Source: Pseudomonadota bacterium
Lineage (GTDB): Bacteria; Pseudomonadota; Alphaproteobacteria; Rhizobiales; Xanthobacteraceae
Direction of reading: 5' to 3'
Assembly: GCA_021779635.1 (NCBI GenBank)
Contig: JAJYAH010000005.1
Span: 1-35,228 of the forward strand
DNA: 35,228 nucleotides
A program made the position numbers and the translations under genes. Positions 34,817-35,228 of this stretch are shown in pieces (position 1 is the first letter of the stretch; every line of letters begins with the position of its first letter). The notes under the pieces are model-generated. The model was not told the DNA's origin. It saw only the letters and a program-made list of their open reading frames with translations, and ran no database searches.

Positions 34817-34949
34817 CATCCTTCGAGGCTCGGGGCGTCGCCCCTCGCACCTCTGGATGACGCTGCGGTTGCTGCCGTCGCCGCGAGGCGCCGTCGCTGA
34901 CGTCCGTCGTCCTGAGATGCGAGCCGGCTTCGGCGCGCCTCGAAGGATG
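34817..34949. repeat. Interspersed palindromic repeat between parB and parA (1)
   Basis: CATCCTTCGAGGC (34817-34829) and its exact reverse complement GCCTCGAAGGATG (34937-34949) bound the element, with further small hairpins inside (for example GGGGCG / CGCCCC). I recall elements with these ends as frequent in Bradyrhizobium intergenic DNA. It lies in the parA-parB gap. Confidence 0.7.
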
Positions 34950-34968
34950 GTGGACTTATTCTTAGTTT

Positions 34969-35019
34969 GAGCATGATCTTTTCGGAAAACCGGTGTCCAC
35001 TTTTCCGGACCATGCTCTA
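34969..35019. repeat. Interspersed palindromic repeat between parB and parA (2)
   Basis: GAGCATG at 34969 pairs with CATGCTC at 35011-35017, and an inner pair CGGAAAA / TTTTCCG surrounds CCGGTGTCCAC. I recall this as a widespread Bradyrhizobium repeat. Its end, read on the minus strand as TAGAGCATG, includes the TAG that stops parA, so the element abuts the gene exactly at its stop. Confidence 0.75.
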
Positions 35020-35228
35020 ATGCGTGCGCAGCTCGCGCTCACGCTGGATGACTTCCGTTGCAAGCTTGAGATACGCTTCACTTCCGACGCATTTGAGATC
35101 GTAAACCAGTACCGGCTTGCCGTAGGACGGCGCCTCGGAGACGCGCACATTCCTCGGGATCATGGTGTTGTAGACCTTGGCTCCCATGAACTGCCTGACA
35201 TCGGCGACAACCTGGTTCGACAAATTGT
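35017..35228 (-). CDS. parA: Chromosome partitioning ATPase ParA, C-terminal end (partial)
   Basis: About 70 residues at the right edge; the N-terminal part with the Walker A motif lies outside the window. The sequence VRVSEAPSYGKPVLVYDLKCVGSEAYLKLATEVIQRE is the typical C-terminus of chromosomal ParA (the SEAPSYGKPV block and the final helix). ParA is the ATPase that drives ParB-bound origins to opposite poles. It is encoded upstream of parB on the minus strand with 257 bp between. The reading frame is open through 35228. Confidence 0.9.
   Translation of the reverse strand, partial: NLSNQVVADVRQFMGAKVYNTMIPRNVRVSEAPSYGKPVLVYDLKCVGSEAYLKLATEVIQRERELRTH

Noticed and set aside
33874..35228. 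parS site near parAB
   Set aside because: I searched by eye for the TGTTTCACGTGAAACA-type palindrome and found no match in the window.

Overview
The window reads as chromosome of an alphaproteobacterium of the Bradyrhizobium / Nitrobacteraceae type (Rhizobiales). Reasons: high-GC coding sequence throughout, the neighbourhoods ftsK-lolA-xth and leuS-lptE-holA-parB-parA, two P-II/ammonium-transporter modules, Cpa/Tad pilus genes, and short interspersed palindromic repeats of a kind I recall from Bradyrhizobium. The genus is inferred from gene content and recall, not from a search.

Layout. 1-464 (minus) is the start of a DprA-like gene that runs off the left edge. It is visibly lower in GC than its surroundings and is separated by a gene-free stretch from a tRNA-Gly(GCC) whose 3' end points at it. 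1381-3994 carries a thioredoxin-TPR protein (CnoX type), a LON-substrate-binding-domain protein, and a divergent pair of a small membrane protein and a TetR regulator with two matched operators between them. 4420-9223 carries cpaC-cpaD-cpaE, a convergent TadD-like TPR lipoprotein and a one-domain PilZ protein; the pilus ATPase, platform proteins, prepilin peptidase and pilin are absent from the window. 9496-12964 is housekeeping: a Trm112/YcaR-like protein, an alpha/beta hydrolase, a UbiH-type hydroxylase and thioesterase TesB. 12980-13852 is a GYF_2-domain membrane protein with an internal repeat.

14099-18267 is a nitrogen block: glnK1-amtB1, then glnK2-amtB2 behind a sigma-54-like promoter and closed by a strong intrinsic terminator. 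18408-26846 holds an aminotransferase preceded by a full CtrA-type box, then ftsK, lolA, an exonuclease III gene, a cyclic-nucleotide-binding protein, an OmpR-type response regulator, an L,D-transpeptidase and a 2-keto-4-pentenoate hydratase-like enzyme. 26929-29426 has the PLP-homeostasis protein YggS divergent from a membrane diguanylate cyclase. 29575-35228 is leuS-lptE-holA, convergent with parB, and the 3' end of parA at the right edge; parA and parB are separated by two palindromic repeat elements.

How the genes relate: the pilus genes, PilZ protein and diguanylate cyclase point to c-di-GMP-linked surface behaviour. The two GlnK-AmtB pairs serve ammonium uptake and nitrogen sensing. The CtrA box, FtsK and ParAB belong to cell-cycle and chromosome segregation. 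I found no complete novel system. The most interesting items are the possible island edge at the tRNA, the stripped-down cpa cluster, the CtrA box before the aminotransferase-ftsK block, the structured leader and palindrome before glnK1, and the repeats inside the par locus.
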